From NCBI GenBank assembly GCA_902540995.1, contig CACBOY010000007.1:1-51012 (forward strand): DNA of 51,012 bases. Reading direction: 5' to 3'. The translations under genes were made by a program, and so were the position numbers. This document shows positions 9,208-17,364 of this stretch, in pieces. This stretch comes from an uncultured SAR86 cluster bacterium (lineage in GTDB: Bacteria; Pseudomonadota; Gammaproteobacteria; Magnimaribacterales; AG-339-G14). The first letter of the stretch is position 1. Each line of letters starts with the position of its first letter. The notes below the pieces were generated by a model. It was given only the letters and a program-made list of their open reading frames with translations, did not search any database and was not told the origin of the DNA.

Positions 9208-9786
9208 CTATTTCTTTTCTAAAGAATAATCTTCTTCACTGAATTGAGGGATTTCTAAATCTGCTTCAGAAGTATTTGTAATATATGTAAGGTTTTCATT
9301 TTTGTTAAGCAAAAAAACTTTTCCATCGATATGAAACTTTCCAAAAGCTAGCTCGTTACCTATAACCAAAAAAGACTCATTTTCGTTATCGAGCGACTTT
9401 GTTCTAATAATTTTATTTGAGTTGGATTTATTAACCGTTTTAATTTCTTTTTGAAAATTATTTCCAAATAAATTTATATTTAGAATATCTCCAGGAATTA
9501 TGTCGATAAAAGATTCTTCAAAATTAGTAACTTGTTTGAAAGCTAATAAATTTTTGACCGGAGAGAAGTATTCATTACTATCAATACCTTCTAGATCAAG
9601 ATAGATATTTTTTTTTGATATTCTTGAGCTCAAAGAAGTCAAATCGGTTATTTTAGAAGACGTCTCTTCCTCTGAAATGTATGCATTCTCAGTCGTCTCG
9701 AGAGAATTCGAAGATGATGTGGTATCAAGAAAAAACCAAGAAAAAAAAATTATTATGGTTATAACAATAAAAAGAATTATTTTCAT
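9208..9786 (-). CDS. Membrane-anchored protein resembling a metalloprotease prodomain
   Basis: A 192-residue protein with an N-terminal hydrophobic anchor (residues 2-20), a Ser/Thr/Glu-rich linker and a beta-rich periplasmic domain. The segment ESFLVIGNELAFGKFHIDGKVFL recalls the repeated beta-hairpin seen in the N-terminal prodomains of M12B/reprolysin-like bacterial metalloproteases, where a glycine-flanked hairpin is followed by a variant of YRI or VFLL. That is an inference by eye, not a family match I can prove. It converges on the metzincin gene (5-base gap) and is divergent from msrAB (21-base gap). Alternatively it is a lineage-specific envelope protein of unknown function. Confidence 0.6.
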   Translation of the reverse strand: MKIILFIVITIIIFFSWFFLDTTSSSNSLETTENAYISEEETSSKITDLTSLSSRISKKNIYLDLEGIDSNEYFSPVKNLLAFKQVTNFEESFIDIIPGDILNINLFGNNFQKEIKTVNKSNSNKIIRTKSLDNENESFLVIGNELAFGKFHIDGKVFLLNKNENLTYITNTSEADLEIPQFSEEDYSLEKK

Positions 9787-9807
9787 CTAATGGGATAATA
9801 TTTATAT
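9787..9807. promoter_or_regulatory. Compact divergent promoter, 21 bases between start codons
   Basis: On the plus strand GATAAT (9794-9799) lies 8 bases before the msrAB ATG. On the minus strand TATTAT lies 8 bases before the ATG of the anchored protein. The two hexamers overlap. If both work, both transcripts start at or a couple of bases before the start codon, and the -35 regions would lie inside the opposite gene. No ribosome binding site fits in the gap. Confidence 0.4.
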
Positions 9808-11076
9808 ATGAACAAAATATCATCATTTTCTTATAAATTTACTTTTAGTTTATTTTGTATCTCTTTTTTAAATACAAACTTGTTTGCGGAGAACTCAACA
9901 AATCACCTGAAAAAAATCATTTTTGGGGCGGGTTGTTTTTGGAGCGTTGAAAAAAAATTTCAGGAAAGTTATGGAGTTGTAAATGTTGAGTCAGGCTATG
10001 CTGATGGAAAAAATATTAAGCCTGTTTATAAAGAAATAATCAAAAGAGAAAATAGGTTCAACCCAAATAATTTTGCTGAAGTAGTTAGAGTAACTTATAA
10101 CAGCAATCAAACTGACTTCGAAAGTCTTGTAAAGATTTTCTTTGAAATGCATGACCCAACACAAATTAACAGACAAGGAAACGACATAGGGACTCAATAT
10201 CGCTCCTTGATTCTCGCTAATACGATTGAGGAAATAAATATCTCTGAAGAAGTAAAAAAAAATTATCAGAATTTATTAAGTAAAAAAGGTTATGGACCAA
10301 TTTCAACAGACATTAAAAAGTATACAAATTTTTATTTGGCAGAAGATTATCATCAAGATTATTTAGTAAAAAATCCTAATGGGTATTGCCCAGATAATTC
10401 AACAGGAATTATTTTTTCTAAAGAAACTGTAGATCTTGTAGATAACAAAGATTTAACATCCGGAAAAAAAATACTTGTTCTTGATGCTGAAGATTGTCCT
10501 TATTGCTTCAAATTAAGGAAAGAAGTCTTAAATAGCTATGAAGGCTCCATTGAGTTATTTTTTCGAAAATCAAATGAACTAGATGGCTTAGATTTAAAAA
10601 CACCTACCTGGGCTACACCCACAATCTATTTTTTAGAAAACGGTCAAGAAATTTCTGCCCACCAAGGATACCTTGCTAAAGATAAATTTTATGAGTTTCT
10701 AGGGAAATTTAAACTTGGCAAAACCGAAGCTTACAACGTAGCGTTCAATCAAGGTACGGATCCTACGTATTGCAAAGAATATGAATTATTTAAAAATACT
10801 CCTGAAGGAGTATTTGTTGACAAATTAAGTGGAGCTCCTCTTTTTGACACCAAACACAGATTTAATTCCAAAACAGGATGGCTTTCTTTTACTGAAGCGA
10901 TTGAGGATTCTGTAACTGAACATATGGATTACAGTTATGGCATGGTTCGTGTTGAGATAAGATCTAAATCATCAGGCATTCACCTAGGACACGTATTCAA
11001 TGATGGTCCAAATGGTAAACCAAGGTATTGTATCAATGCGACTGTGTTAGAATTCGTTCCGAATTTAGACACGTAG
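9808..11076 (+). CDS. msrAB: Periplasmic MsrA-thioredoxin-MsrB fusion, methionine sulfoxide reductase
   Basis: A 422-residue three-domain protein with an N-terminal signal peptide ending near LFAENS. The MsrA domain has GAGCFW (catalytic Cys43) and a NPNGYC resolving motif, and reduces methionine-S-sulfoxide. A thioredoxin-like middle domain carries CPYC (Cys230, Cys233) in VLDAEDCPYCFKL. The C-terminal MsrB domain has HLGHVFNDGP and the catalytic Cys408 in RYCINA, and reduces the R form. The zinc-binding CxxC pairs of many MsrB proteins are absent (LSGAPLF, SKTGWLSF). The order differs from Neisseria PilB, where the thioredoxin domain comes first. It should repair oxidised envelope proteins. 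The stop codon lies inside tRNA-Val(GAC). Confidence 0.9.
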   Translation: MNKISSFSYKFTFSLFCISFLNTNLFAENSTNHLKKIIFGAGCFWSVEKKFQESYGVVNVESGYADGKNIKPVYKEIIKRENRFNPNNFAEVVRVTYNSNQTDFESLVKIFFEMHDPTQINRQGNDIGTQYRSLILANTIEEINISEEVKKNYQNLLSKKGYGPISTDIKKYTNFYLAEDYHQDYLVKNPNGYCPDNSTGIIFSKETVDLVDNKDLTSGKKILVLDAEDCPYCFKLRKEVLNSYEGSIELFFRKSNELDGLDLKTPTWATPTIYFLENGQEISAHQGYLAKDKFYEFLGKFKLGKTEAYNVAFNQGTDPTYCKEYELFKNTPEGVFVDKLSGAPLFDTKHRFNSKTGWLSFTEAIEDSVTEHMDYSYGMVRVEIRSKSSGIHLGHVFNDGPNGKPRYCINATVLEFVPNLDT

Positions 11077-11143
11077 CTCAGTTGGTTAGAGTACTACCTT
11101 GACATGGTAGGGGTCCCCGGTTCGAATCCGGGCGTGTCTACCA
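11067..11143 (+). tRNA. tRNA-Val (GAC)
   Basis: A 77-base cloverleaf. The acceptor arms AGACACG and CGTGTCT pair fully, followed by A and an encoded CCA. The anticodon arm CTACC-TTGACAT-GGTAG presents GAC, which decodes GUC and GUU. The T arm contains GGTTCGAATCC. The first ten bases overlap the end of msrAB, whose TAG stop is the conserved TAG of the tRNA positions 8-10. It probably shares a transcript with msrAB unless it has its own promoter inside that gene. Confidence 0.97.
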
Positions 11144-11159
11144 AGTTTCTGAGGTAAAA

Positions 11160-11423
11160 ATGCTTGAATTTAATATTTTCAATTCTGCACAAATTTTTGA
11201 TCAAATTTTTGCATTCATCTGTGTTTACTTGCTTACAAGTCTTAATGCAAAAACCCGTTTTTACGGTTTTATTGTTGGTACTGTTGGTTTTATTCCAGGA
11301 GTTTATTTGTTAATTGTTACTGAACTTTGGTGGCTATTGGCATTCATGCCAATCTGGGCTTATATCAACTACATTGGAATAGTTAATAACTACAGGGAAT
11401 ATAAAAAAACTAAAGTTGCTTAA
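11160..11423 (+). CDS. Small membrane protein, function unknown
   Basis: An 87-residue protein with three likely membrane helices (about residues 14-31, 34-53 and 56-75) and a basic C-terminal tail (NNYREYKKTKVA). The tail and aromatic-rich last helix resemble small PnuC-like or YgjV-like membrane proteins, but the match is too weak to name. A GAGGT ribosome binding site sits 6 bases before the ATG, and the start is 17 bases after the tRNA-Val CCA, so co-transcription with the tRNA is possible. Confidence 0.7.
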   Translation: MLEFNIFNSAQIFDQIFAFICVYLLTSLNAKTRFYGFIVGTVGFIPGVYLLIVTELWWLLAFMPIWAYINYIGIVNNYREYKKTKVA

Positions 11424-11465
11424 AAGATATTTTTTTATAACTAAGTTTGTAGGTATTTTCCTCTA

Positions 11466-11981
11466 ATGGATAATCTATTAAAAGGCTTTCTGAGATCAGA
11501 TCATGCTGGCGAAGTAGGAGCTGTTTATATTTACAAAGGGATTCTTAAAATTGCTAAGGATCCTGAATTAGTTAATTTTTCTAAAAGGCATTTAGCAACT
11601 GAAGAATCTCATCTTCAAAAGATTGAAGGAGTGCTTCCAAAAAAAGACAGAAGCAAATTAGTTTGGTTGTGGAAAGTTGCTGGCTTTTTACTCGGTTTTC
11701 TTCCTACGCTATTTGGTCCAAAAATTGTCTTTGCTACTATAGAAGCTGTTGAAGCTTTTGTAGAAGAGCACTACGAAGAACAACTCAAATATCTTCGAGC
11801 TCAGCCAAATCCTAATCAAGAGCTAATAGATCTTCTTCAGTCATGTCAGGACGATGAAATTGATCACAAACTTGAATCAGCTGAAAAGAAAAATTTAACC
11901 CCGGGTATTTTTATTAATATCTGGACCAAAATAGTAGGCGGTGGCTCGGCTTTCGCAGTCAAGGTAGCTAAAATTATCTAA
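11466..11981 (+). CDS. coq7: Demethoxyubiquinone hydroxylase
   Basis: A 171-residue di-iron carboxylate monooxygenase that hydroxylates 2-polyprenyl-3-methyl-6-methoxy-benzoquinol, a late step of ubiquinone synthesis, at the inner membrane face. Family motifs: RSDHAGEVGAVYIYKG at the N-terminus, EESHLQK, EEHYEEQL and DDEIDHKL, which together provide the Glu and His iron ligands in two ferritin-like repeats. A hydrophobic helix (LLGFLPTLFGPKIVFATIEAVEA) fits the membrane-contacting part. Length is close to proteobacterial Coq7. It stands alone; no other ubiquinone genes lie in the window. Confidence 0.93.
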   Translation: MDNLLKGFLRSDHAGEVGAVYIYKGILKIAKDPELVNFSKRHLATEESHLQKIEGVLPKKDRSKLVWLWKVAGFLLGFLPTLFGPKIVFATIEAVEAFVEEHYEEQLKYLRAQPNPNQELIDLLQSCQDDEIDHKLESAEKKNLTPGIFINIWTKIVGGGSAFAVKVAKII

Positions 11982-11992
11982 TAAAATTCCAG

Positions 11993-12020
11993 TTGCATTT
12001 TCTCCTAATACAAATATACT
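11993..12020 (+). promoter_or_regulatory. Promoter of umuDC
   Basis: TTGCAT (11993-11998) and TATACT (12015-12020) are separated by 16 bases, a good sigma-70 type pair. The -10 overlaps the LexA operator, as expected for repression. The predicted start is near 12027, giving a leader of about 33 bases to the umuD ATG at 12060. Confidence 0.6.
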
Positions 12021-12036
12021 GTATATATATACAGTA
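12017..12036. promoter_or_regulatory. LexA operator (SOS box)
   Basis: TACTGTATATATATACAGTA is a perfect palindrome with CTG and CAG spaced by ten bases, the gammaproteobacterial LexA consensus. It overlaps the -10 of the umuDC promoter, so the pair is SOS-regulated. lexA itself is not in the window. Confidence 0.93.
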
Positions 12037-12059
12037 TTAATTATTCAACCTTAATATTT

Positions 12060-12485
12060 ATGAATTTAAAACATTTAGGGCAGATTGCAGACTCTGACAG
12101 AAACTCAGAAACGCCTTTGTTTTCTGAGTACGTTCAAGTAGGCTGGCCAAGTCCTGCAGATGACTACATAGAAAAATCAATTGACTTACATCAACTCTTA
12201 ATAAAAGCTCCAGCTGCTACTTATCTCGTGAGAGCAAATGGAGATTCCATGTTAAATGCAGGAATCAATAATGGCGCAATACTTATAGTTGATAGGAGTC
12301 TAGAGCCCAAACATGGTGACATCGTTATCGCTTCCATCGATGGCGCTTATGCTTGTAAGCGTCTTCAATTAACACCTAAGGTGGGTTTACTATCAGAGAA
12401 TATTAAATACCCGCCAATTTTTTTAAAGAACGGAGAGGAACTAGACATAATGGGAGTTGTTACTGCGGCAATAAATCAGTTTTAA
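12060..12485 (+). CDS. umuD: UmuD, translesion polymerase V regulatory subunit
   Basis: A 141-residue LexA/UmuD-type self-cleaving protein that, after RecA-stimulated processing, joins UmuC to form DNA polymerase V. The catalytic dyad is Ser63 in GDSM and Lys100 in ACKRLQL, matching E. coli Ser60 and Lys97. The cleavage segment reads YVQVGWPSPADDY, so the scissile bond would be Val27-Gly28, where E. coli UmuD has Cys-Gly. The change is conservative but unusual. The gene is preceded by a LexA operator and followed after one base by umuC, which indicates an operon. Confidence 0.95.
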   Translation: MNLKHLGQIADSDRNSETPLFSEYVQVGWPSPADDYIEKSIDLHQLLIKAPAATYLVRANGDSMLNAGINNGAILIVDRSLEPKHGDIVIASIDGAYACKRLQLTPKVGLLSENIKYPPIFLKNGEELDIMGVVTAAINQF

Positions 12486-12486
12486 G

Positions 12487-13749
12487 ATGTTTGCTTTAGT
12501 AGACTGTAATAGTTTTTACGCTTCATGCGAAAGAGTTTTTAGACCAGATCTTAGAACAAAACCAGTAGTTGTTTTATCAAATAATGATGGTTGCGTCGTT
12601 GCCTTAACTAAGGAAGCAAAAAATCTTGGAATCAAGATGTGTGATCCTTGGTTTAAAATCGAAAAGACATTCAAACAAAAAGGTGGAATTGCATTCTCAT
12701 CTAATTATGAGCTGTATGGCGATATTTCATCTCGAATCATGAGTATTTTAGAAGAGCTTGCTCCTAAAGTAGAAATTTATAGTATTGATGAAGCATTTCT
12801 TGATTTAACTGGTATAGCTAATTATATGGACTTAGAAGAGTTCGGTAGAGTCTGTCAGAAACAAATTATGCAGTATACCGGGATGCCAGTTCGTGTCGGT
12901 ATAGGCCCCACCAAGACCTTAGCCAAGGTTGCAAGTTATGGGGCTAAGCGTTATCCAACTACTCAAGGAGTGCTAGACGTCACTGCATTACATAAAAGAA
13001 CAAAACTCATGAAGCTAATGCCGGTAAATGAAATATGGGGAGTAGGGCGGAGATTGAATAAGCACCTTCTTTCCCAAAGAGTTTCAACCGCATTTAGCTT
13101 AAGCCAAATGGATATAGGACAGGTACGAAAACAATTTAGCATTATGTTGGTTAATACTATTAGAGAGTTAAGAGGAGAGACTTGTATTCCCTTGGATAAT
13201 GCGCCTGCACCAAAAAAACAAATAGTAGTCAGTCGGACTTTTGGCAAACGCGTCACAGAATTAGATTTTTTAGAGGAAGCAGTCAGTGATTATGCAGCCC
13301 GAGCAGCTGAAAAATTAAGAAAAGAAGGAAAGGCTTGTAAGATCATTTCTGTCTTCATTAGAACCAATCCTTTTAGAAGACAAGATGTCCAGCATAGAGA
13401 AATTAGATCAACTTCTCTTTTATATCCAACTAACGATACAAGAGACTTGATTAAGTCTGCAAAACTTCTACTAAAGGACTTATATCGAAAAGACTTTAAC
13501 TACAATAAAGCTGGCATTATGTTGAGTGATTTTTTTGATGAAACTGTATATCAACTAGACTTGTTTAAACAAAAAGATAGAAATACCAGAGACTTCAAGA
13601 TGATGAGCTTAGTCGATCAGATTAATCAAAGTAATTTAGGACCCGTGAGTTTTCTTGCACAAGGAATTAAAAAAGAATGGTCAATGAAAAGAGAATTACA
13701 ATCTCCTCGATATACGACCAACTTACAAGATATTTTAGCGGTTAATTAA
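12487..13749 (+). CDS. umuC: UmuC, Y-family translesion DNA polymerase V
   Basis: A 420-residue Y-family polymerase, the catalytic subunit of polymerase V, which copies damaged DNA. Palm motifs: FALVDCNSFYASCERVF at the N-terminus (Asp and steric-gate region), SNNDGCVVALTKEAK, and YSIDEAFLDLTG with the catalytic Asp-Glu pair. KRYPTTQGV and the helix-hairpin-helix (VNEIWGVGRRL) follow. The C-terminal QLDLF resembles the beta-clamp-binding QLNLF of E. coli UmuC. Length equals E. coli UmuC (422). It is co-transcribed with umuD under LexA control. Confidence 0.96.
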   Translation: MFALVDCNSFYASCERVFRPDLRTKPVVVLSNNDGCVVALTKEAKNLGIKMCDPWFKIEKTFKQKGGIAFSSNYELYGDISSRIMSILEELAPKVEIYSIDEAFLDLTGIANYMDLEEFGRVCQKQIMQYTGMPVRVGIGPTKTLAKVASYGAKRYPTTQGVLDVTALHKRTKLMKLMPVNEIWGVGRRLNKHLLSQRVSTAFSLSQMDIGQVRKQFSIMLVNTIRELRGETCIPLDNAPAPKKQIVVSRTFGKRVTELDFLEEAVSDYAARAAEKLRKEGKACKIISVFIRTNPFRRQDVQHREIRSTSLLYPTNDTRDLIKSAKLLLKDLYRKDFNYNKAGIMLSDFFDETVYQLDLFKQKDRNTRDFKMMSLVDQINQSNLGPVSFLAQGIKKEWSMKRELQSPRYTTNLQDILAVN

Positions 13750-13752
13750 AAC

Positions 13753-14760
13753 TTATTTATTGGAAAACCAAGCTACATTGGCAGTAGATTCTTCTATTTT
13801 GTTTTGAACTCCCAAGACTAGAGAAAAAAGCGCCATTCTAATTAAAAGACCATTGTCGGTTTGTCTGTAAATAGCCAGATTAGGATTTTGATTGAGATCA
13901 GGATCTAATTCGTTTGCGTCTGGACGAGAATCGCGGGGAAGAGGATGCATGATAATGGTATTGGGTTCACAGTTTTTTGTATAAATTTCTTGGTTTAAAG
14001 ACATGAGTCCTTTGTACTTTCCAGACTCAGATTTACTGGAAAACCTTTCCTCTTGAATTCGAGTCATATAAATAATATCCACATCAGAAATACCTTTTGT
14101 GATGTCATCTGTTTCAAAAAAACTTACAGATGATTCTTCAAAAGTTTCTTTTATAGAGGATGGAAGTTTTAACTTTTTAGGAGAGATTAAGTTTATGGTT
14201 ACATCTTTATATAGGCAGAGAACCTTGCATAAAGAATGTACAGCTCTTCCGTATTTTAGATCACCTATCAGAGCAATTCTCAAACCATCAATTGATTTAT
14301 TCTTTGATTCCAGCTCTTTTTTTATTGTGTAAAGGTCCAATAAAGCCTGACTAGGATGCTCATTGTCACCATCGCCTCCATTTATGATAGGAACCCGTGA
14401 AGCTTCTGCAAATTCATCAACTGACCCCGCCTCATGATGACGCATGACAATTATGTCGCTGTAGCCACTTAAAACTCTTGAGGTATCATAAAGGGATTCA
14501 CCTTTTGCTAATGAAGTTGCTTCTATTCCTGTAGTCTCTCTAACTTCTCCTCCTAAAATATTAAATGCACTTCCAAAGCTTATTCTGGTTCTTGTACTGG
14601 GTTCAAAAAACATATTTGAAAGAATTGCACCTTGAAGTACACGAGTAATTCTTTCTCTTTTTGCGTAAGGAACTAGAGCGTCAGAGGTTGTAAATATTTT
14701 TTCTATGTCAGTTCTTTCAAACTGATCTATGGAGAGAATATGGCTTCCTAAGAACTCCAT
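13753..14760 (-). CDS. pyrB: Aspartate carbamoyltransferase catalytic subunit
   Basis: About 335 residues. Condenses carbamoyl phosphate with aspartate in pyrimidine synthesis. The carbamoyl-phosphate loop FFEPSTRTR, SLAKGES, the HPSQALLD segment and HPLPRD are all present. I prefer the ATG giving MEFLGSHILSIDQF, which matches the start of related long PyrB proteins. An ATG six codons further upstream (14778) is possible. The length is that of the class of about 330-340 residues rather than E. coli PyrB (311). No pyrI or pyrC-like gene is adjacent. It converges on umuC with a 3-base gap. Confidence 0.95.
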   Translation of the reverse strand: MEFLGSHILSIDQFERTDIEKIFTTSDALVPYAKRERITRVLQGAILSNMFFEPSTRTRISFGSAFNILGGEVRETTGIEATSLAKGESLYDTSRVLSGYSDIIVMRHHEAGSVDEFAEASRVPIINGGDGDNEHPSQALLDLYTIKKELESKNKSIDGLRIALIGDLKYGRAVHSLCKVLCLYKDVTINLISPKKLKLPSSIKETFEESSVSFFETDDITKGISDVDIIYMTRIQEERFSSKSESGKYKGLMSLNQEIYTKNCEPNTIIMHPLPRDSRPDANELDPDLNQNPNLAIYRQTDNGLLIRMALFSLVLGVQNKIEESTANVAWFSNK

Positions 14761-14822
14761 GGCGAGCCATTCTAGCATTAAATTATTTATTTTATGGAAT
14801 TAATAATTCTTAAAAATTCTTG

Positions 14823-14828
14823 TATGAT
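14823..14828 (+). promoter_or_regulatory. Candidate -10 element close to a start codon
   Basis: TATGAT ends six bases before the HNH gene ATG, which would place the transcription start at the initiation codon. No ribosome binding site is visible between them, and no clear -35 is seen. Confidence 0.3.
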
Positions 14829-14834
14829 TAATCC

Positions 14835-15350
14835 ATGTCTAGCGATTGTTTGATACTTAATGGAAACGGAAAACCTCTGAGTTATTTTCCTTTATCGGCA
14901 GTAGATTGGAAAACTGCTGTCAAATTAGTATTTACTAGAAACGTTATTGTTATCAAAGAGCACGATGATTGGGAAGTAAGATCGCCATCGCAATCTTTCA
15001 AAGTACCGAGTATTGTCATGCTAAGAAAGTATTACAAGTTTTCAAAAAAAGTTAAGTTTTCGAGATCTAATGTATTTTTGAGAGACATGTTTACTTGCCA
15101 ATACTGCAAAAATGTTTTCGAAAAAAAAGATTTAACTATTGATCATATAATTCCAAAAAGTAAGGGTGGAGAAACTAATTGGTTAAATGTAACTACCTGC
15201 TGTAAATCTTGTAATTTATCAAAAGCAGATAAAATAATTGATCCTTCTCCAGAAGTTAAAACTCCTTCTTTGAGAGATCTAATAAAAGGTCAAGAATCTA
15301 TAGGAATTAAAAAAATTGAAACCGACTGGCAGGAATATATAGTCGCCTAA
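14835..15350 (+). CDS. HNH endonuclease family protein
   Basis: A 171-residue protein with a C-terminal HNH nuclease domain: FTCQYCKNVF (first zinc knuckle), TIDHIIPKSKGGETNWLNV (catalytic His and Asn) and TTCCKSCNLSK (second knuckle). The N-terminal half (LILNGNGKPLSYFPLSAVDWKTAV) is that of a widely distributed stand-alone HNH family in proteobacteria and cyanobacteria whose biological role is not settled. The zinc cysteines and HNH residues are intact, so it is probably an active nuclease. There is no methylase, toxin partner or mobile element next to it. Confidence 0.88.
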   Translation: MSSDCLILNGNGKPLSYFPLSAVDWKTAVKLVFTRNVIVIKEHDDWEVRSPSQSFKVPSIVMLRKYYKFSKKVKFSRSNVFLRDMFTCQYCKNVFEKKDLTIDHIIPKSKGGETNWLNVTTCCKSCNLSKADKIIDPSPEVKTPSLRDLIKGQESIGIKKIETDWQEYIVA

Positions 15351-15351
15351 A

Positions 15352-17364
15352 TTAATTTAAGTAATCTTTAATTACTGATTCGGTTAAGATTTCCGGCAAT
15401 ATAATTGGTATGCTTTCTTCATCTGGATAATAAATATAAAGCGGAATGCTTGATCTCCCAAAACTAGCAAGTTTTTTTGCAATTAATTCATTTTTATTTG
15501 TCCAATCTGCCTCTAAGTAAAAAATATTTTTTTTCTCAAAAAATTTTAGAGTTTCTTCAGTCTTTAGAGCAACTCTCTCATTTACTTTACAAGTAATGCA
15601 CCAATCAGCTGTAAAATTTAAAAAAACCGGACCTTTTGCTAACCTCTTAGCCAACTCTTCATCACTAAAAATATTATTATCTTGCTGAAGAGAAGCTTTT
15701 TGTGTTGGTAATGTAAAGAATAAGGAAACTATGACTGCTAGGTAAATAACATTCCTAAATTGCAATCCTATCTTAGAAGATATTTTGAGTTGGTTTAACC
15801 AATAAAAAAATACAATTAAAGAAATCCCTAAAAGTACTAAGACAAGCTGAAAAGAATCAATCTGGCTACTTAAGACCCATACCAACCACAAAGCAGTTAG
15901 AATCATAGGAAAGGCCATAAACTGCTTAAAAGTTTCCATCCAAGTTCCAGGTCTTGGAAGTAAGGACAGCATACTCGGAAAAATTGACAAAAGAATATAT
16001 GGCAAAGCAAATCCAATGCCCAAAGAAAGAAAAATTAAAAAAGATGAAAAGCCTGGTTGGAGGATAGCAAAACCTAGCGCAGAGCCCATAAATGGTGCAG
16101 TACAAGGGGTAGCAACAATCACTGCTAGAAAGCCTGTACCAAAAGAATTCATATAGCTAGGAGTGCTAATTCCAGAGGAACCTATACTAAGTAAAGAATT
16201 TAAGAAATTAACATTCAATAAAAAGAATCCAGCTAAGAAAATGAAGAGGAAAATCAATAAACTTACAACCAGAGGCGACTGGAGTTGATATCCCCATCCA
16301 ATATCCATACCTAATCCTTTTAAAAGAACAACAGAAAGGCCAATTAAAACGAACATTAAGATTGATCCAGACGAAAAAGCAAAACCATGTAGTGAAGTTT
16401 GGGCTTTATTTTCAGAGTGATTGATAAAATTTAGAATTTTCAAAGAGATTACAGGAAAAACGCATGGCATTAAATTTAGTAAAAGACCACCAATCAAAGA
16501 AAATAAAATTGCAGCTGAAAGAGAGATGAATTCTGGATTTAAAGTTGATTCAGTAGCGGTAACATCAGAAGCTAATTCAATTTCATAATCACCCATATTT
16601 GTTTTTAAAACGCCACCTGACAAATTTTCAGCTTTATTTCTTTTAAGAAGATTGATATTTAGCTTAATTTCGTCAAAGTTTTTTTCTAATTTTTGATTGA
16701 ATGAGTAATCAATTACATTTTCTTCAAAGGGAAAGAAATAAGCATCTTTTATATCAGAACCAATATCACTAAGATTTAGGGTAAGTATTCCACTTTCGAT
16801 TTTAGAGATTACTTTTTGCTTTAACGTTTTCGGAATACTCGATCGAACTTCGCTAATTAAAATGTTTTGAATTGAAAAATCATTACTGCTTCCTTTGGAA
16901 AGTATAAAGTTCACTTTTCCTTCTTGAGGTATACAAACATCTGCACAAACTAACCATTTTGATGCCACAGAAAATTTATTGATTGGATCAAATTGCATGG
17001 GAAGAGACAGTTTGAAGAGAAGCTTTAACTCATTTGTATAACCAAAAGTAGTTAGAGGAGGATAAGGTATCAGTTCCGGAGTAGGCCAAATTGGCTCAGA
17101 AATATTAAATCCTTCAGGAAGGCCCCAATTGAAAGATGCAGGATCTCCTGAATCTCCAGGATTGATCCAATAGGTATGCCAATCTTTATCTAAATTGAAT
17201 CTTACAACTAAGAAGATTTCACTTTCATTAGAAATAACATTTCTTTCAGGGATTACTTCGAAAGACGAATTCGAGGCAAAATACTTGTTTTCTGATATAG
17301 CTTCAGTGCTCAAAAGAATTAACGATAGAAATAACAGTATTGGATAATTTCTAAGCCTTGCCAT
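15352..17364 (-). CDS. Protein-disulfide reductase, DsbD/ScsB type
   Basis: A 670-residue inner-membrane protein that passes electrons from cytoplasmic thioredoxin to periplasmic thiol proteins. A signal peptide is followed by an N-terminal periplasmic domain of the ScsB-like type (WHTYWINPGDSG, WLVCADVCIP). The transmembrane core carries redox cysteines in LMPCVFPVISLK and VATPCTAPFMG. A C-terminal thioredoxin domain has DWCITC (Cys589, Cys592). It is longer than E. coli DsbD (565) because of the larger N-terminal domain. The start overlaps the yqgE end by 14 bases, so the two are co-transcribed. Likely clients include periplasmic reductases such as the MsrA-thioredoxin-MsrB fusion, which is an inference. 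Confidence 0.92.
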   Translation of the reverse strand: MARLRNYPILLFLSLILLSTEAISENKYFASNSSFEVIPERNVISNESEIFLVVRFNLDKDWHTYWINPGDSGDPASFNWGLPEGFNISEPIWPTPELIPYPPLTTFGYTNELKLLFKLSLPMQFDPINKFSVASKWLVCADVCIPQEGKVNFILSKGSSNDFSIQNILISEVRSSIPKTLKQKVISKIESGILTLNLSDIGSDIKDAYFFPFEENVIDYSFNQKLEKNFDEIKLNINLLKRNKAENLSGGVLKTNMGDYEIELASDVTATESTLNPEFISLSAAILFSLIGGLLLNLMPCVFPVISLKILNFINHSENKAQTSLHGFAFSSGSILMFVLIGLSVVLLKGLGMDIGWGYQLQSPLVVSLLIFLFIFLAGFFLLNVNFLNSLLSIGSSGISTPSYMNSFGTGFLAVIVATPCTAPFMGSALGFAILQPGFSSFLIFLSLGIGFALPYILLSIFPSMLSLLPRPGTWMETFKQFMAFPMILTALWLVWVLSSQIDSFQLVLVLLGISLIVFFYWLNQLKISSKIGLQFRNVIYLAVIVSLFFTLPTQKASLQQDNNIFSDEELAKRLAKGPVFLNFTADWCITCKVNERVALKTEETLKFFEKKNIFYLEADWTNKNELIAKKLASFGRSSIPLYIYYPDEESIPIILPEILTESVIKDYLN

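Noticed and set aside
14835-15350. HNH nuclease as part of a restriction or mobile system
   Set aside because: No methyltransferase, integrase, repeats or insertion boundaries are seen around it; it matches a common stand-alone family.
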